In this document: positions 36,385-45,893 of the stretch, piece by piece
How the letters are laid out: every line of letters begins with the position of its first letter
Position numbering within the stretch: the stretch's first letter is position 1
DNA from: Planctomycetes bacterium ADurb.Bin069
GTDB lineage: Bacteria > Planctomycetota > UBA8108 > UBA8890 > UBA8898
Assembly: GCA_002070955.1 (NCBI GenBank)
Contig: MWEK01000003.1
Location: forward strand, 145,069-209,068
DNA: 64,000 nucleotides
Direction: 5' to 3'
Translations under genes and position numbers: made by a program
Notes under the pieces: generated by a model
Told to the model about the DNA's origin: nothing
The model's input: only the letters and a program-made list of their open reading frames with translations
Database searches by the model: none

Positions 36385-37341
36385 ATGACCAAGCTCCATC
36401 CGCGCCGCGTCGCGGCGCCGGCCTGCGTGCTCGCGGCCGCGTGCGCCCTGCTCGCCGCCGAGGGCGGCGATCCCAAGGGCGCTCGCAATCTTGCTCCCGA
36501 CAGCGGGCTTCCCCGCGGAAACGGCTGCGCGGCGAAGTTCGCGGCCGACCGCGGCATCGCCGCCCACCCCGCCATCATCTTCGCCGACGACTTCGAGGGC
36601 GGCGACTACGGCACGAAGTGGGACAGCGACCGCGACGACGCCGACGCGGTGCTCGCGCTGGTCGATCTCTCCGCCGAGGATGCCCGCCTCGGCCGCAAGA
36701 CGCTCAAGGTCACGGCGACCCTCGGGAAAAACACGGGCGGCGGCGTCACGAAATGGTTCGCCTCGGCCGACACGCTCTTTTTCCGCTTCTACGTCAAGTT
36801 CGACCCGGCCTGCGACTACGTGCATCACTTCTGCACGCTGCGGGCCAACAAGAGCCTGACCGGCCGCGACCGCTGGAGCGGCTTCGGCGGCGCGGGCCTG
36901 AAGCCCGTCGGGGACGAGCGCTTCTCCACGGCGCTGGAGCCGTGGGGCGATTGGGGCCGGCTGCCGCCGCCCGGCCGGTGGAACTTCTACAGCTACTGGC
37001 ACGAAATGACGAAAAGCCCCGACGGCAAGTACTGGGGCAACGCCTTCCAGCCGGCGGCGCAGCCCGACATCCGCCGCGGCGCGTGGATCTGCGCCGAGTT
37101 CATGCTCAAGCACAACACGCCGGGCAAGCCCGACGGGGAGCAAGCCTTCTGGATCGACGGCGAGCCGCGCGGCCATTGGCGCGGCATCAACTGGCGCACG
37201 AGCCCGACCCTGTGGGCCAACGCGTTCACGCTGGAGAGCTACGTGACGGACTCCTGGACGAAAAATCCCGTCAACGTCGTTTACTTCGACAACGTGGTCA
37301 TCGCCAGGGAGTACATCGGGCCCGCGGGCGCGGCCAAGTGA
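36385..37341 (+). CDS. Secreted heparin-lyase-like jelly-roll protein
   Basis: 318 residues, with GAGGAGG just before the ATG. The signal peptide is ACVLAAACALLAAEG. The body has FADDFEGGDYGTKW, LFFRFYVKFDPACDYVHH, RWNFYSYWHEM, WICAEFMLKHNTPG, EQAFWIDGEPRGHW and a final VVYFDNVVIAREYIG strand. The order FEDGF, RFYVKF, WxxxExMxKxN, WIDG, FDNVVIA is that of LamG-like/polysaccharide-lyase (PL13/PL14-like) domains common in Planctomycetota. Whether it is a lyase or only a glycan-binding protein cannot be settled. No operon partner on this strand. Confidence 0.65.
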   Translation: MTKLHPRRVAAPACVLAAACALLAAEGGDPKGARNLAPDSGLPRGNGCAAKFAADRGIAAHPAIIFADDFEGGDYGTKWDSDRDDADAVLALVDLSAEDARLGRKTLKVTATLGKNTGGGVTKWFASADTLFFRFYVKFDPACDYVHHFCTLRANKSLTGRDRWSGFGGAGLKPVGDERFSTALEPWGDWGRLPPPGRWNFYSYWHEMTKSPDGKYWGNAFQPAAQPDIRRGAWICAEFMLKHNTPGKPDGEQAFWIDGEPRGHWRGINWRTSPTLWANAFTLESYVTDSWTKNPVNVVYFDNVVIAREYIGPAGAAK

Positions 37342-37530
37342 CGCGGCCGTCGCGGCCGGCAAGATCCGCGGCGGCCGGCCGCTCCGAACTCGGAGAACCG
37401 CGGCGGCGGCGCTCGGCGCCGGGGGGTCGGCGCATTGCCCGGCGCCGACCGCCCCGCTCTGCGCGCCGGGGCGCGGCGTCTGCGCCGGTTCCGCCGCGCC
37501 GAACACTCCCGCCCCGCCGCCGCCGCGCGC

Positions 37531-38511
37531 TCAGGCCGCGCCGACTTCCGCGAATACCTTCTTGAGGTACGCGAGGGACTTGATGGCTTCGTCCTCGGTC
37601 CCGCACTCCACCGACAGGACGCCTGAGAAACCCGCGCGCATGAGCGTCCGGACGATGCGATGCCAATCGATGACGCCCTCGCCGCAGGCGCACCCCACCG
37701 CCGTGCCGGTTACCTTGCCGCGTTCGGCCTCGGCCTGGGCCACCGAGATATCCTTGGCGTGCACGTGCACCACCTTCTCCACCACGGCCTCGAGCATCGC
37801 GTAGGGATCCTCGCCGGCGAGGAAGGTGTTCCCGCAGTCGTAGTTGACGCGGATCCAAGGCGAGTCGACCAGCTCCAGGAGACGCACCATCTTGGCGATC
37901 TTCGCGGTGTAGGGGCCGTGCTGCTCGACCCCGAGCCAGACGCCGTTGTCGGCGCAGGTCTCGGCGATCGCCCGCAGCGTGACCCGCATCGTCTCGTAGG
38001 CATCCTTCTCGGTCATCCAAGCGGGCGGGTGCATGTTCTCGGTGATTTGGACGATGTTGGTCCCCACCGCCTTGGCGTACCTGATCCCGCGCCGGGCGTA
38101 GAGGACGCCGAACTCCGGATCGAGAAGATCGGAATGGGAGGACAGCGCGCTGATCGCCACCCCGGCCTCGGCCGCCATGTCCCTGATGCGCTTCGGCTCG
38201 GTGTCCATGCTCGTCACATGGCAGTACCCGCCTTCCGAGAGGAGACAGCGCCCCATCAGAAAGCAGGGCTCGACGTATTTGAAGCCGATCTCGCCGGCGC
38301 GCTTGACGCCGTAGGCCAGGCTCTTGTCCGCGTGCCGCACATACTCAAGGTTGATGCCGATTCCCAGGCCCTTTCGCGGCGGCGGAGCGCCCGCCGGCTC
38401 GGCCGCCGCCGAGGCGGCGGCGCAGCCCGCGGCTCCCAGCGTCGCGCCCGCCGCACCCGCGGCCTCCAGAAACGTGCGCCGCGTGACATCGCGCCGATCG
38501 ATGCTTTCCAT
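37531..38511 (-). CDS. Tat-exported sugar isomerase/epimerase (xylose-isomerase-like TIM barrel)
   Basis: 326 residues. RRDVTRRTFLEAAG is a twin-arginine signal followed by GAAGCAAA, a possible lipobox. The barrel is of the AP-endonuclease-2/xylose isomerase class: GFKYVEPCF, ISALSSHSDLLD, a VEQHG Glu ligand, VNYDCGN, HVHAKDI His/Asp ligands and LSVECG Glu. These residues place a divalent metal at the barrel end. Export of such an enzyme is frequent in Planctomycetota and fits processing of keto- or oxidised sugars outside the cytoplasm, along with DUF1080-type proteins. The substrate is unknown. Confidence 0.87.
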   Translation of the reverse strand: MESIDRRDVTRRTFLEAAGAAGATLGAAGCAAASAAAEPAGAPPPRKGLGIGINLEYVRHADKSLAYGVKRAGEIGFKYVEPCFLMGRCLLSEGGYCHVTSMDTEPKRIRDMAAEAGVAISALSSHSDLLDPEFGVLYARRGIRYAKAVGTNIVQITENMHPPAWMTEKDAYETMRVTLRAIAETCADNGVWLGVEQHGPYTAKIAKMVRLLELVDSPWIRVNYDCGNTFLAGEDPYAMLEAVVEKVVHVHAKDISVAQAEAERGKVTGTAVGCACGEGVIDWHRIVRTLMRAGFSGVLSVECGTEDEAIKSLAYLKKVFAEVGAA

Positions 38512-38619
38512 ACCCGCGTTCCTCCGCCCGGCAAACCGTGGTTTTCGTCGCCGGCCATCCTAGACGCGGAGCGCGGCCCCGTCAATGCGCAGAGCGCCGC
38601 CTTCCCGCGGGCGCGCCCG

Positions 38620-39822
38620 TCACTTGAGCGGCGCCGGCGGCGGCCCGTTCAGAAAGATGTACTGCAGCACGTAGATCGAGTCGGCGATATTGAGGCGGTC
38701 GTCGTTGTTGGCGTTGAAGACCGGGCGGCAGCCGGCTTCCGCGCAGGCGCAGTACGGGCTTCCGCCCGCCCCGAAGAGGCACGCCAGCAGGTTGACGGCG
38801 TCGGCGATATTCACCTTCCCGTCGAAGTTCGTGTCGCCCCGCTGCCAGCACAGCGTCCTGGCCCCGAGGTTCGCCGCGCCCATGGGGAGCCCTTCCTCTT
38901 CGTGGGTCCAGACGGCGTCCACCGGCGGATCGCCGACCTCCTCGTCGCAGATGCGAACGGTTCCGCAGGGGATCCCCTCGATCTCGAACACGAAATCCTC
39001 CCAGCCGCGGACGAGCCGATCGGTGCCCACGACGGTCGGGCCGATGATGTCGATGATCACGGAGCGCGCGATACCACGCTCGGACAGGGTGTACACATCC
39101 CAGTCGGGCCGGCCGCCGCCCTTGGCGACGATCGTGTCGGCGCCGGCGGACATGGCGCCGACCCGAAGGTCCCCGTTGAGGCACACGCCGTAACTCCAGC
39201 CCTGGAGCGGACAGCGGGGCACATCGGGATCGGCCCTGAGCATTACGGCCACCTTGCCCTCGTAGGTGAAGATCGGCTCGACGCGCACCTTGCCCGACGG
39301 ACCGCAGGCGCCGAAGGCCCCCCCGCGCTCGGGCCAGAGGGACGCGCCGCCCGCGGAGAACTCGGCCGGCGCCGCGAGGCTCCCGATGGGCTCGCGGCAG
39401 AAGAACGCCATGCCGCCCATGCAGGCGCCCGGCACGCACCGGTACCTCAGGACGAGATCCTCCCATGCGGAAAAGCCGTTCTCGGGCAGACCGCGGGCCG
39501 GGTCATCCGCGAGCGTCACCTTCACGGCGACGCCGCCCGGGAGGCGATCGATGGCGACGGCCGCCGTCCCCGCGGCGGCAAGATCGGCGCCCGGGCCGAC
39601 CTCGAGCACTTCGATGCCTTCCCCAAGGCAGACGCCGTAGCTCCACCCTTGCACGAGGCGCGCGGTGGCGGCGGCAAGCGAGTCGAACCGGACGGCGATC
39701 GTCGCCTCTTGGGCGCCGCGGACAAGGGAAAGCCGGATTTGGGCCGATCCCTGGCCGTGAACGGCGACGGCCCACAATGACAGCGCGGCCGCAAGCGTTC
39801 CGCGCGCGCGCAAAACTCTCAC
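38620..39822 (-). CDS. Secreted protein with two QGWSYGVC repeats and a type I dockerin
   Basis: 400 residues from the GTG at 39822 (AAGGAG seven bases upstream). The signal is RGTLAAALSLWAVAVHG. Two related ~150-residue units each hold QGWSYGVCL, a hydrophobic strand set and a WEDLVLRYRC / WEDFVFEIEG segment followed by paired Cys. The C-terminus carries two dockerin calcium loops: GDTNFDGKVNIADAVNLL and NANNDDRLNIADSIYVL, each with Asp/Asn at positions 1, 3 and 5. No enzyme domain is seen; the protein may be a surface or scaffold component. No cohesin is encoded in the window. Alone on its strand. Confidence 0.78.
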   Translation of the reverse strand: MRVLRARGTLAAALSLWAVAVHGQGSAQIRLSLVRGAQEATIAVRFDSLAAATARLVQGWSYGVCLGEGIEVLEVGPGADLAAAGTAAVAIDRLPGGVAVKVTLADDPARGLPENGFSAWEDLVLRYRCVPGACMGGMAFFCREPIGSLAAPAEFSAGGASLWPERGGAFGACGPSGKVRVEPIFTYEGKVAVMLRADPDVPRCPLQGWSYGVCLNGDLRVGAMSAGADTIVAKGGGRPDWDVYTLSERGIARSVIIDIIGPTVVGTDRLVRGWEDFVFEIEGIPCGTVRICDEEVGDPPVDAVWTHEEEGLPMGAANLGARTLCWQRGDTNFDGKVNIADAVNLLACLFGAGGSPYCACAEAGCRPVFNANNDDRLNIADSIYVLQYIFLNGPPPAPLK

Positions 39823-39985
39823 GCGTTGCTCCTTCACTCCCGCGTCGCTTCCCGATCCTCCCGCCGCCGGCGCGGACGGGGACGGACCGATCCCTCGATT
39901 TAACCACACAAACGGCCCCGCCACCACGTTCACGGCCGCAAACCGAGGCCGCTCTTTCCCCTACCTCAGGCGACGCCCGAACTTG

Positions 39986-40900
39986 TCACTCGCCGCGCGG
40001 CGGCGGCGGCTCGGCCGGGCGGGTCCATTCGCGGTAGATGCCCGCGATATCCGCGTCCTTCTCGGAGCCGGCGTGCACGACCACGCTGTACTTGAGCGCC
40101 AGCGTCGCGCCCTTCGCCAGCTTGAATCCCTCCGCGCCGATCCAGTTGAACGGCGTCGGCGAGAAAAACCCGTAGTCCCGCGTGAACCACCGGCAGGGCG
40201 CCCAGGGGTTGCCCGGCCAGTCGAGAATGGCAAGGCCCTCGACCTTCCCGCCGTTGTCGCCGGAGAAGTCGCACCACGCCGAAGGAGCGCCGAACGTGCC
40301 CTTCTCCCCCAGGGCGCCCTCGGCGTTGACGAGGCGCCCGCCCTTCGGCACGGACAGAGCCGGAACCACACGGGCGCTGAAGAGCGAATGGTTGGTCTGG
40401 GCGATGCGCACGTCTTCCTCCGCCGTGAGCACGATCTCGACATCGATTATCCGGAGATCGCGGGAGGGGGCGCAGCAGGCGAAGCGCCGCACGTCGCTCA
40501 GCGGCTCCGGCGCCCCGGGCCGCCGCCATCTGCAGCGGTCTTCGAACTCGACGCGCGGCCCGCGCGCCGTGACGATTCTCGGCGTCTCGGAGGCGATCCG
40601 GCCGCGTTCGTTCCCCTCCTGCCAGTAGTTGCCGCCGTTGACCCGGTCGCACCCGAGGAAAAGCGAGTGGTGGTGCGGATAGGGCTCCGACGTCTCCGTC
40701 GTGACGCTCGCTCCCGAGCGCGGCCCGTTGACGGGCCAGAAGTAGGGATACTTCTGATCCGGCGCGAACTTGTAACAGGCGAAGAGCGTCCCGTCCACGG
40801 TGATGCGCACGCTCGCGCCATCGAGCGCCGCCTCGAGGATCCCCGCCGCGGCGGCTTCCCCCGCTCCACACAGACAAAACACAAGAAGCATGGAGGTCAT
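39986..40900 (-). CDS. DUF6807 (PmoA-type) secreted protein
   Basis: 304 residues; the start overlaps the upstream glycerate-kinase stop as ATGA, and a second ATG is 9 nt downstream. The signal peptide is LLVFCLCGAGEAAAAG. PYFWPVNGP, HHHSLFLGCDRVNGGNYW and WFTRDYGFFSPTPFNW are the family landmarks (DUF6807, sometimes misnamed methane oxygenase PmoA). Members are common in saccharide-degrading loci of PVC bacteria; biochemical function is unestablished. Transcription with glycerate kinase suggests a link to sugar-acid catabolism, which is inference. Confidence 0.8.
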   Translation of the reverse strand: MTSMLLVFCLCGAGEAAAAGILEAALDGASVRITVDGTLFACYKFAPDQKYPYFWPVNGPRSGASVTTETSEPYPHHHSLFLGCDRVNGGNYWQEGNERGRIASETPRIVTARGPRVEFEDRCRWRRPGAPEPLSDVRRFACCAPSRDLRIIDVEIVLTAEEDVRIAQTNHSLFSARVVPALSVPKGGRLVNAEGALGEKGTFGAPSAWCDFSGDNGGKVEGLAILDWPGNPWAPCRWFTRDYGFFSPTPFNWIGAEGFKLAKGATLALKYSVVVHAGSEKDADIAGIYREWTRPAEPPPPRGE

Positions 40901-42054
40901 CGATCGGCTCTCTCTCGCTGCTTCGCGGCGAAGCCCAGCACGTACCCGATCCGGCGCCCCGTCGCGCGCATGAGTTCGCGGGCCCCGCTCATGGCCTTCG
41001 CGCGCGAAACCGGGCCGGAGACGATGGGGAAGAAGCCGCACACGCCTTCCTCGCGCAGCGCCTCGGCCTCGGGTCGAATCTCGCCGCCCACGATCATAAC
41101 CGGAACGCCGGCGCGCCGCGCGAGGCGCGCGACGCCCAGGGGAACCTTGCCCTGCAGCGTCTGCGCGTCCACGCGGCCTTCCCCCGTGATGACGAGCCCG
41201 GCGCCGGCGATCTCGCGCTCCAGTCCCGCGAGCGCCGCGATGGTCTCGAAACCGGACACAAGCCTGGCGCCGAAGAGCGCCACGAGACTCGCCGCGGTTC
41301 CGCCGGCGGCGCCCGCGCCGGGCAGGGACGCAACGGCCCGGCCGCAATGGCGCTCGAGCACCTCGCCGAGGGTCTTAAGCCCCTCATCGAGGACGCGCAC
41401 CGCCGACGGGCTCGCGCCCTTCTGCGGTCCGTAGACGCGGGCCGCGCCGGCGGGGCCGCACAGGGGATTGCTCACGTCCGTGGCGATGGTGATCTCCACG
41501 CCGGCCACGTGCAGCGGCACCCCTTCCGTGTCCACCGCGCGGATGCGAACCAGGTCGCCGCCGCGGGGCGGGACTTCGCCGCCGCGGTCATCCAGGAACT
41601 TGGCGCCCAGCGCCACGGCGATGCCCGTGCCGCCGTCGTTGGTCGCGCTGCCGCCGACGGTCAGGATGATGCGCCGCGCTCCGTCGTCGATGGCCCGGCG
41701 GATCACGACGCCCGTGCCCCGCGTCGTCGCCGCGAGCGGGTCGCGCTCCGCCGGCGCGAGGAGCGTCAAGCCCGAGGCGGCGGCCAGCTCGACGACCGCG
41801 GTCTCGCCGCCCGAAAGCAAGAGATACGCGGCGCGTCGCGGCCGCTCCAGCGGGTCGAACGTCTCCACGGAGACCAGCCGGCCTTCGCAGGCGCGCGCGA
41901 GCGCTTCGAGGGTGCCCTCGCCGCCATCGGCAATGGGAACCTTGAGGATCTGGAGGGCCGGATCCGCATCGAGCAAGCCGGCCGCGAGGGCGTCCGCGCC
42001 TTGGGCCGAGCTCAACGAACCCTTGAACGAATCGATCGCGATGACGATGCGCAT
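40897..42054 (-). CDS. Glycerate 2-kinase (GlxK/GarK family)
   Basis: 385 residues from the ATG at 42054, nine bases after AAGGTG; a GTG four codons upstream is less likely. IAIDSFKGSLSS, PIADGGEGTLEAL, VGGSATNDGGTGI and ITGEGRVDAQTLQGK are the class-defining motifs. It phosphorylates D-glycerate to 2-phosphoglycerate, a step in glycolate, glucarate or serine-derived carbon use. It overlaps the DUF6807 gene by 4 bp, and a TACAAT box lies 127 nt upstream. The gcv operon nearby hints at C2/C3 metabolism, but the two are unlinked transcripts. Confidence 0.95.
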   Translation of the reverse strand: MRIVIAIDSFKGSLSSAQGADALAAGLLDADPALQILKVPIADGGEGTLEALARACEGRLVSVETFDPLERPRRAAYLLLSGGETAVVELAAASGLTLLAPAERDPLAATTRGTGVVIRRAIDDGARRIILTVGGSATNDGGTGIAVALGAKFLDDRGGEVPPRGGDLVRIRAVDTEGVPLHVAGVEITIATDVSNPLCGPAGAARVYGPQKGASPSAVRVLDEGLKTLGEVLERHCGRAVASLPGAGAAGGTAASLVALFGARLVSGFETIAALAGLEREIAGAGLVITGEGRVDAQTLQGKVPLGVARLARRAGVPVMIVGGEIRPEAEALREEGVCGFFPIVSGPVSRAKAMSGARELMRATGRRIGYVLGFAAKQRERADR

Positions 42055-42180
42055 GGGTCTGCTCACCTTTGCCGCGCCGCATCTTACTTCAGATTCACGC
42101 TAACTCAACACCGCGCCGTCGCGCTCCGGAAATCGGGCGGCGGCGCCGGGAAGTTGTCGCGGAATCGTTCCGCGCGTATC

Positions 42181-42186
42181 ATTGTA
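42181..42186 (-). promoter_or_regulatory. Putative -10 box in a divergent promoter region
   Basis: TACAAT on the minus strand for glycerate kinase; the overlapping plus-strand TAGAAT (42185-42190) could serve the CotH gene 60 nt downstream. Confidence 0.35.
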
Positions 42187-42249
42187 GAATGTAGGCGGTT
42201 CTATTAGGCCCGAAAAGGCCGGCGGTCGCGCGGCGGTGGAAAGAAAAGC

Positions 42250-45200
42250 GTGCAGGGACACAGACACGGCATCTGGATCGTTACAACGGCGGTGTTGCTT
42301 GCGGTGGGAGTCGCGCCGGCGGCCGCCGCAGACGACGTTCTCATCACCGAGATCGCGGCTTCGAACAGCACCGTTCTCGCCGACGAGGACGGGCAGCATC
42401 CCGACTGGCTCGAGATCTTCAACGCGGGCGCGGCCTCCGTCAACCTCGACGGCTGGTTCCTGACGAACGACAAGTTGGAGCTCAAGAAATGGCCGTTCCC
42501 GGCGCTGGTCCTGGCGCCCAAGGAATTCCGCGTCATTTTCGCCTCGAAGAAGGATCGGCGCAACGCGGCCGGCGAGCTCCACACGAACTTCAAGCTCGCC
42601 CGCGCCGGCGGCTTCGTCGCTCTCGTCAAACCCACGCGCGAGATCGCCTGGGCGTACGACCCCTACCCCGAACAGACGACGGACTACACCTACGGGTGCG
42701 CCCAGAACGGTCTGCTTGAACGCGCCGTCGCCGCCGACGGTCCCGTGCGCGTCCTGGTGCCCGACGACGGGACGCTCGGGCTGACTTGGACGCAGCCGGC
42801 CTTCGACGACACGGCGTGGCGCCAAGGAACCGGCGGCGTCGGCTACGACCGCGACACGACCTTCGGCGTCCTCATCGGGGTGAACGTCGAGAGCGAGATG
42901 TACAACCGGCGAACCTCGGCCTACATCCGTTGTCCCTTCGCGCTGACGGCGCCTCAGGCCTTCGACCGGCTCACCCTGCGCGTCAAATACGATGATGGAT
43001 TCGCCGCCTATCTCAACGGCCTGAAAGTCGCCGAGCGCAATGCTCCCGCGACGCTCGCCTGGGATTCGCGCGCCACGGCGAACCATGACGACAACCTCGC
43101 GCTCGTCTACGAGGAGTTCGACGTGACGAGCGCCGCCGGGGCGCTCCTTCAGGGCGCCAACGTGCTCGCGATCCACGGGCTCAACAGAACCACGGGCAGC
43201 TCGGACTTCCTTATCGCGGTCGAGCTGGAGGCCGGCAGCTCCGGGCAGCTCGATCAGTCGACGATCCTCTTCTTCCCCCAGCCGACGCCGGGAACAAGCA
43301 ACGTACAGGGGTACCCCGGCGTGGCGCCCAAACCCGTCGCGGATCCGCCCGGAGGAGTGTTCAACGGCGCCCTGGCGGTGGCGCTTTCGGCGCCCGGCGC
43401 CGAGATACGATACACGCGGGACAACACCGAGCCCACTGGGAGTTCCACCCTCTACACCGCGCCGATCCAGCTCACGGCAAGCGCGCTCATCCGCGCCAAG
43501 TCCTTCGCGCCCGACCTGGCGCCGAGCCCCACGGCGAGCTTCGGTTTCATCGGCCTGGCCGCCGACGCCGTGAACTTCACCTCCGACATCCCGGTCATCC
43601 TGATCGACAACTTCGGCGCCGGCGCCGTGCCGGCCGACCCCCTGCAGCCCGCCTACATGGCGATCTTCGAGCCGGCCGCGGAAGGCGGCAGGACTTCCTT
43701 CGCCGCCGGCCCCAACCTCCAGACGCGCATGGGATTCAAGCGGCGCGGATCCAGCACGATCAACGACCCGAAGAGTTCCTACACCGTCGAGACCTGGGAC
43801 GAGCGCAACGACGACAAGGACGTCCCCGTGCTCGGGATGCCGCCGGGGTCCGACTGGGTGCTCTACGGCGCCTATTCCTTCGACCTGGCCCTCATGCGCA
43901 ACGCGCTCATCTACGAGCTCAGCAACCAGGTGGGCCGCTACGCGGTGCGCACGCGCTTCTGCGAGGTATTCGTCAACCGGGTGGGCGGCAGCCTCGCCTA
44001 CGGGGACTACATGGGCGTCTACTCCTTCATGGAGCGGATCAAGCGCGGCAAGGAACGGGTCAATGTCGAGCGGCTCACGGCCGGCGACACGGCCGTGCCC
44101 GCCATCACCGGCGGCTACATGCTCAAGGTCGACCGCCGCGACCCCGGCGATGCCGGCCTGTCGGCGGGGGGCCAGCCCTCGCTGTGCTACGTCTACCCGG
44201 ACGAGCAGTACATCCGCGGGACGCCCCAGGCGGCGTGGATCAAGAACTACCTGGACAGCTTCGCCGCCGCGCTCAACGGCGCGAATTTCCGCGACCCGGT
44301 GTTGGGCTACGCCCCCTACGTCGATCAAGCCTCGTGGATCGACCACCACATCCTGAACGTCCTCCCCATGAACGTCGATGCCCTGCGCCTGAGCACTTAC
44401 TTCTACAAGGCCCGCGGCAAGCCGATCGAGTACGGTCCGATCTGGGACTTCGACCGATCCATGGGCTCGACCGACAGCCGCGACGACAATCCTTACGCTT
44501 GGAACGGCACCGGGGATTCGAGCATCTACTTCACCTATGACGCGCGCTACCCGTGGTGGTCGCGGCTCTTCGCCGACGACGATTTCATGCAGCTTTGGAA
44601 GGACCGTTGGTTCAGGTTCCGTCAAGGGCCCCTCTCCACCGCGAACATGCACGCCGTCATCGACCGCTTCCACGCCGTCATCGAGGAGGCGGCGACGCGC
44701 AACTTCACCCGCTGGCCCCTCATAAGGCCGAACCAATTCCTGGCGCAGATCAACGTGCTGAAGACCTGGCTCGCCCAGCGCGCGGGCTGGATCGACTCCC
44801 AGTTCCTGACGCCGCCCGCCTTCAGCCATGCCGGGGGCCGCATCACGCCCCCGCTGGCCCTGAGCATGACGGCGCCCCAGGGCGCGATCTACTTCACGCT
44901 CAACGGCTCCGACCCGCGGGGGGACAACGGCGCCATCGCCGCCGGCGCGATTCCATACACGACGCCCATCGAGATCGACATCAACACGCGCGTCACGGCG
45001 CGGGCCTACGTGAGCGCCTCCAATTGGAGCGCGCCCATGGCCGCCACTTATCTCACCGTCGATCCGTCCCGCATCGTCGTGAGCGAGATCATGTACCACC
45101 CCCAGGATCCGCCCCCGAGCAGCCCGTACAGCGACGACGACTTCGAGTTCCTCGAGATCCTCAACGCGGAGTCCACGCCCGTCGACTTGAGCGGCTACCG

Positions 45201-45858
45201 CTTCACCGACGGCATCCAGTACCGGTTTCCCGAAGGGACCGTCATCGAGCCGGAGGAGCGCCTGGTCATCGTGAAGAACGCCGCCGCCTTCGCCGAGCGC
45301 TACGGAACCGCGATCACCCCCCTGGGATCCTACGACGGCAATCTCGACAACGACGGGGAACGCCTGGCGCTGGAGGGCGCCCTGCTGGAGGAAATCTTCG
45401 TCTGCACCTACGATGACGCGTGGGACGAGCTGACCGACGGCCAGGGGTTTTCTCTCGTTCTGATCGACCCCTTCGATCCCCTGTGCCGGTGGAGCGACCC
45501 CGAAAGTTGGACCAGGAGCGACGGCTTGCACGGCTCCCCCGGCGAGGCCGACACCGGAATCCCGCTGGAAGGCGGCTGGCAGCGCCCCGGCGATGCCAAC
45601 CAGGACCGGCGCCTGGACGTCTCCGACGTCGTCGCGCTCCTACGCTATCTGTTCGCCGGCACGGCGCTCCCGCTGCCGTGCGAGGGCGAGAGCCTCCGAA
45701 GCGGCGGCAACCGGCTGCTCCTGGATCTGAACGGCGACGCGGCCCTGGACATCGCGGACCCGGTCTACCTGCTCGCCTATCTCTTCGGGAGCGGCGCGCC
45801 GCCCGCGCTCGGCACGGCGTGCGTCCGCATCGAGGGCTGCCGGAACGTCTGCTGGTAG
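42250..45858 (+). CDS. CotH-kinase/lamin-tail surface protein with dockerin
   Basis: 1202 residues from the GTG at 42250 with an AAAGAAAAG leader. The signal is TTAVLLAVGVAPAAAA. Domains in order: lamin-tail (LTD) at about 27-135, a carbohydrate-binding-like segment at 160-330, a chitobiase-type Fn3 unit (about 365-440), the CotH kinase domain (about 450-800, GFKRRGSSTINDPKSSY, GGYMLKVDRRD, IWDFDRSMGS), a second chitobiase-like unit, a second LTD (about 950-1080, VVSEIMYHPQ), and two dockerin calcium loops (DANQDRRLDVSDVVALL, DLNGDAALDIADPVYLL). CotH proteins are atypical secreted kinases of the spore-coat family; the metal-binding DFD is present. It probably acts on or at the cell envelope. 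Confidence 0.87.
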   Translation: MQGHRHGIWIVTTAVLLAVGVAPAAAADDVLITEIAASNSTVLADEDGQHPDWLEIFNAGAASVNLDGWFLTNDKLELKKWPFPALVLAPKEFRVIFASKKDRRNAAGELHTNFKLARAGGFVALVKPTREIAWAYDPYPEQTTDYTYGCAQNGLLERAVAADGPVRVLVPDDGTLGLTWTQPAFDDTAWRQGTGGVGYDRDTTFGVLIGVNVESEMYNRRTSAYIRCPFALTAPQAFDRLTLRVKYDDGFAAYLNGLKVAERNAPATLAWDSRATANHDDNLALVYEEFDVTSAAGALLQGANVLAIHGLNRTTGSSDFLIAVELEAGSSGQLDQSTILFFPQPTPGTSNVQGYPGVAPKPVADPPGGVFNGALAVALSAPGAEIRYTRDNTEPTGSSTLYTAPIQLTASALIRAKSFAPDLAPSPTASFGFIGLAADAVNFTSDIPVILIDNFGAGAVPADPLQPAYMAIFEPAAEGGRTSFAAGPNLQTRMGFKRRGSSTINDPKSSYTVETWDERNDDKDVPVLGMPPGSDWVLYGAYSFDLALMRNALIYELSNQVGRYAVRTRFCEVFVNRVGGSLAYGDYMGVYSFMERIKRGKERVNVERLTAGDTAVPAITGGYMLKVDRRDPGDAGLSAGGQPSLCYVYPDEQYIRGTPQAAWIKNYLDSFAAALNGANFRDPVLGYAPYVDQASWIDHHILNVLPMNVDALRLSTYFYKARGKPIEYGPIWDFDRSMGSTDSRDDNPYAWNGTGDSSIYFTYDARYPWWSRLFADDDFMQLWKDRWFRFRQGPLSTANMHAVIDRFHAVIEEAATRNFTRWPLIRPNQFLAQINVLKTWLAQRAGWIDSQFLTPPAFSHAGGRITPPLALSMTAPQGAIYFTLNGSDPRGDNGAIAAGAIPYTTPIEIDINTRVTARAYVSASNWSAPMAATYLTVDPSRIVVSEIMYHPQDPPPSSPYSDDDFEFLEILNAESTPVDLSGYRFTDGIQYRFPEGTVIEPEERLVIVKNAAAFAERYGTAITPLGSYDGNLDNDGERLALEGALLEEIFVCTYDDAWDELTDGQGFSLVLIDPFDPLCRWSDPESWTRSDGLHGSPGEADTGIPLEGGWQRPGDANQDRRLDVSDVVALLRYLFAGTALPLPCEGESLRSGGNRLLLDLNGDAALDIADPVYLLAYLFGSGAPPALGTACVRIEGCRNVCW

Positions 45859-45893
45859 GCCGGCCGCGGCGGCGCCGACGGAGGAGATGTCCC

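Noticed and set aside
42100..45531. 1143-codon minus-strand frame opposite the CotH gene
   Set aside because: Antisense shadow; the plus-strand frame has clear domains and a signal peptide.
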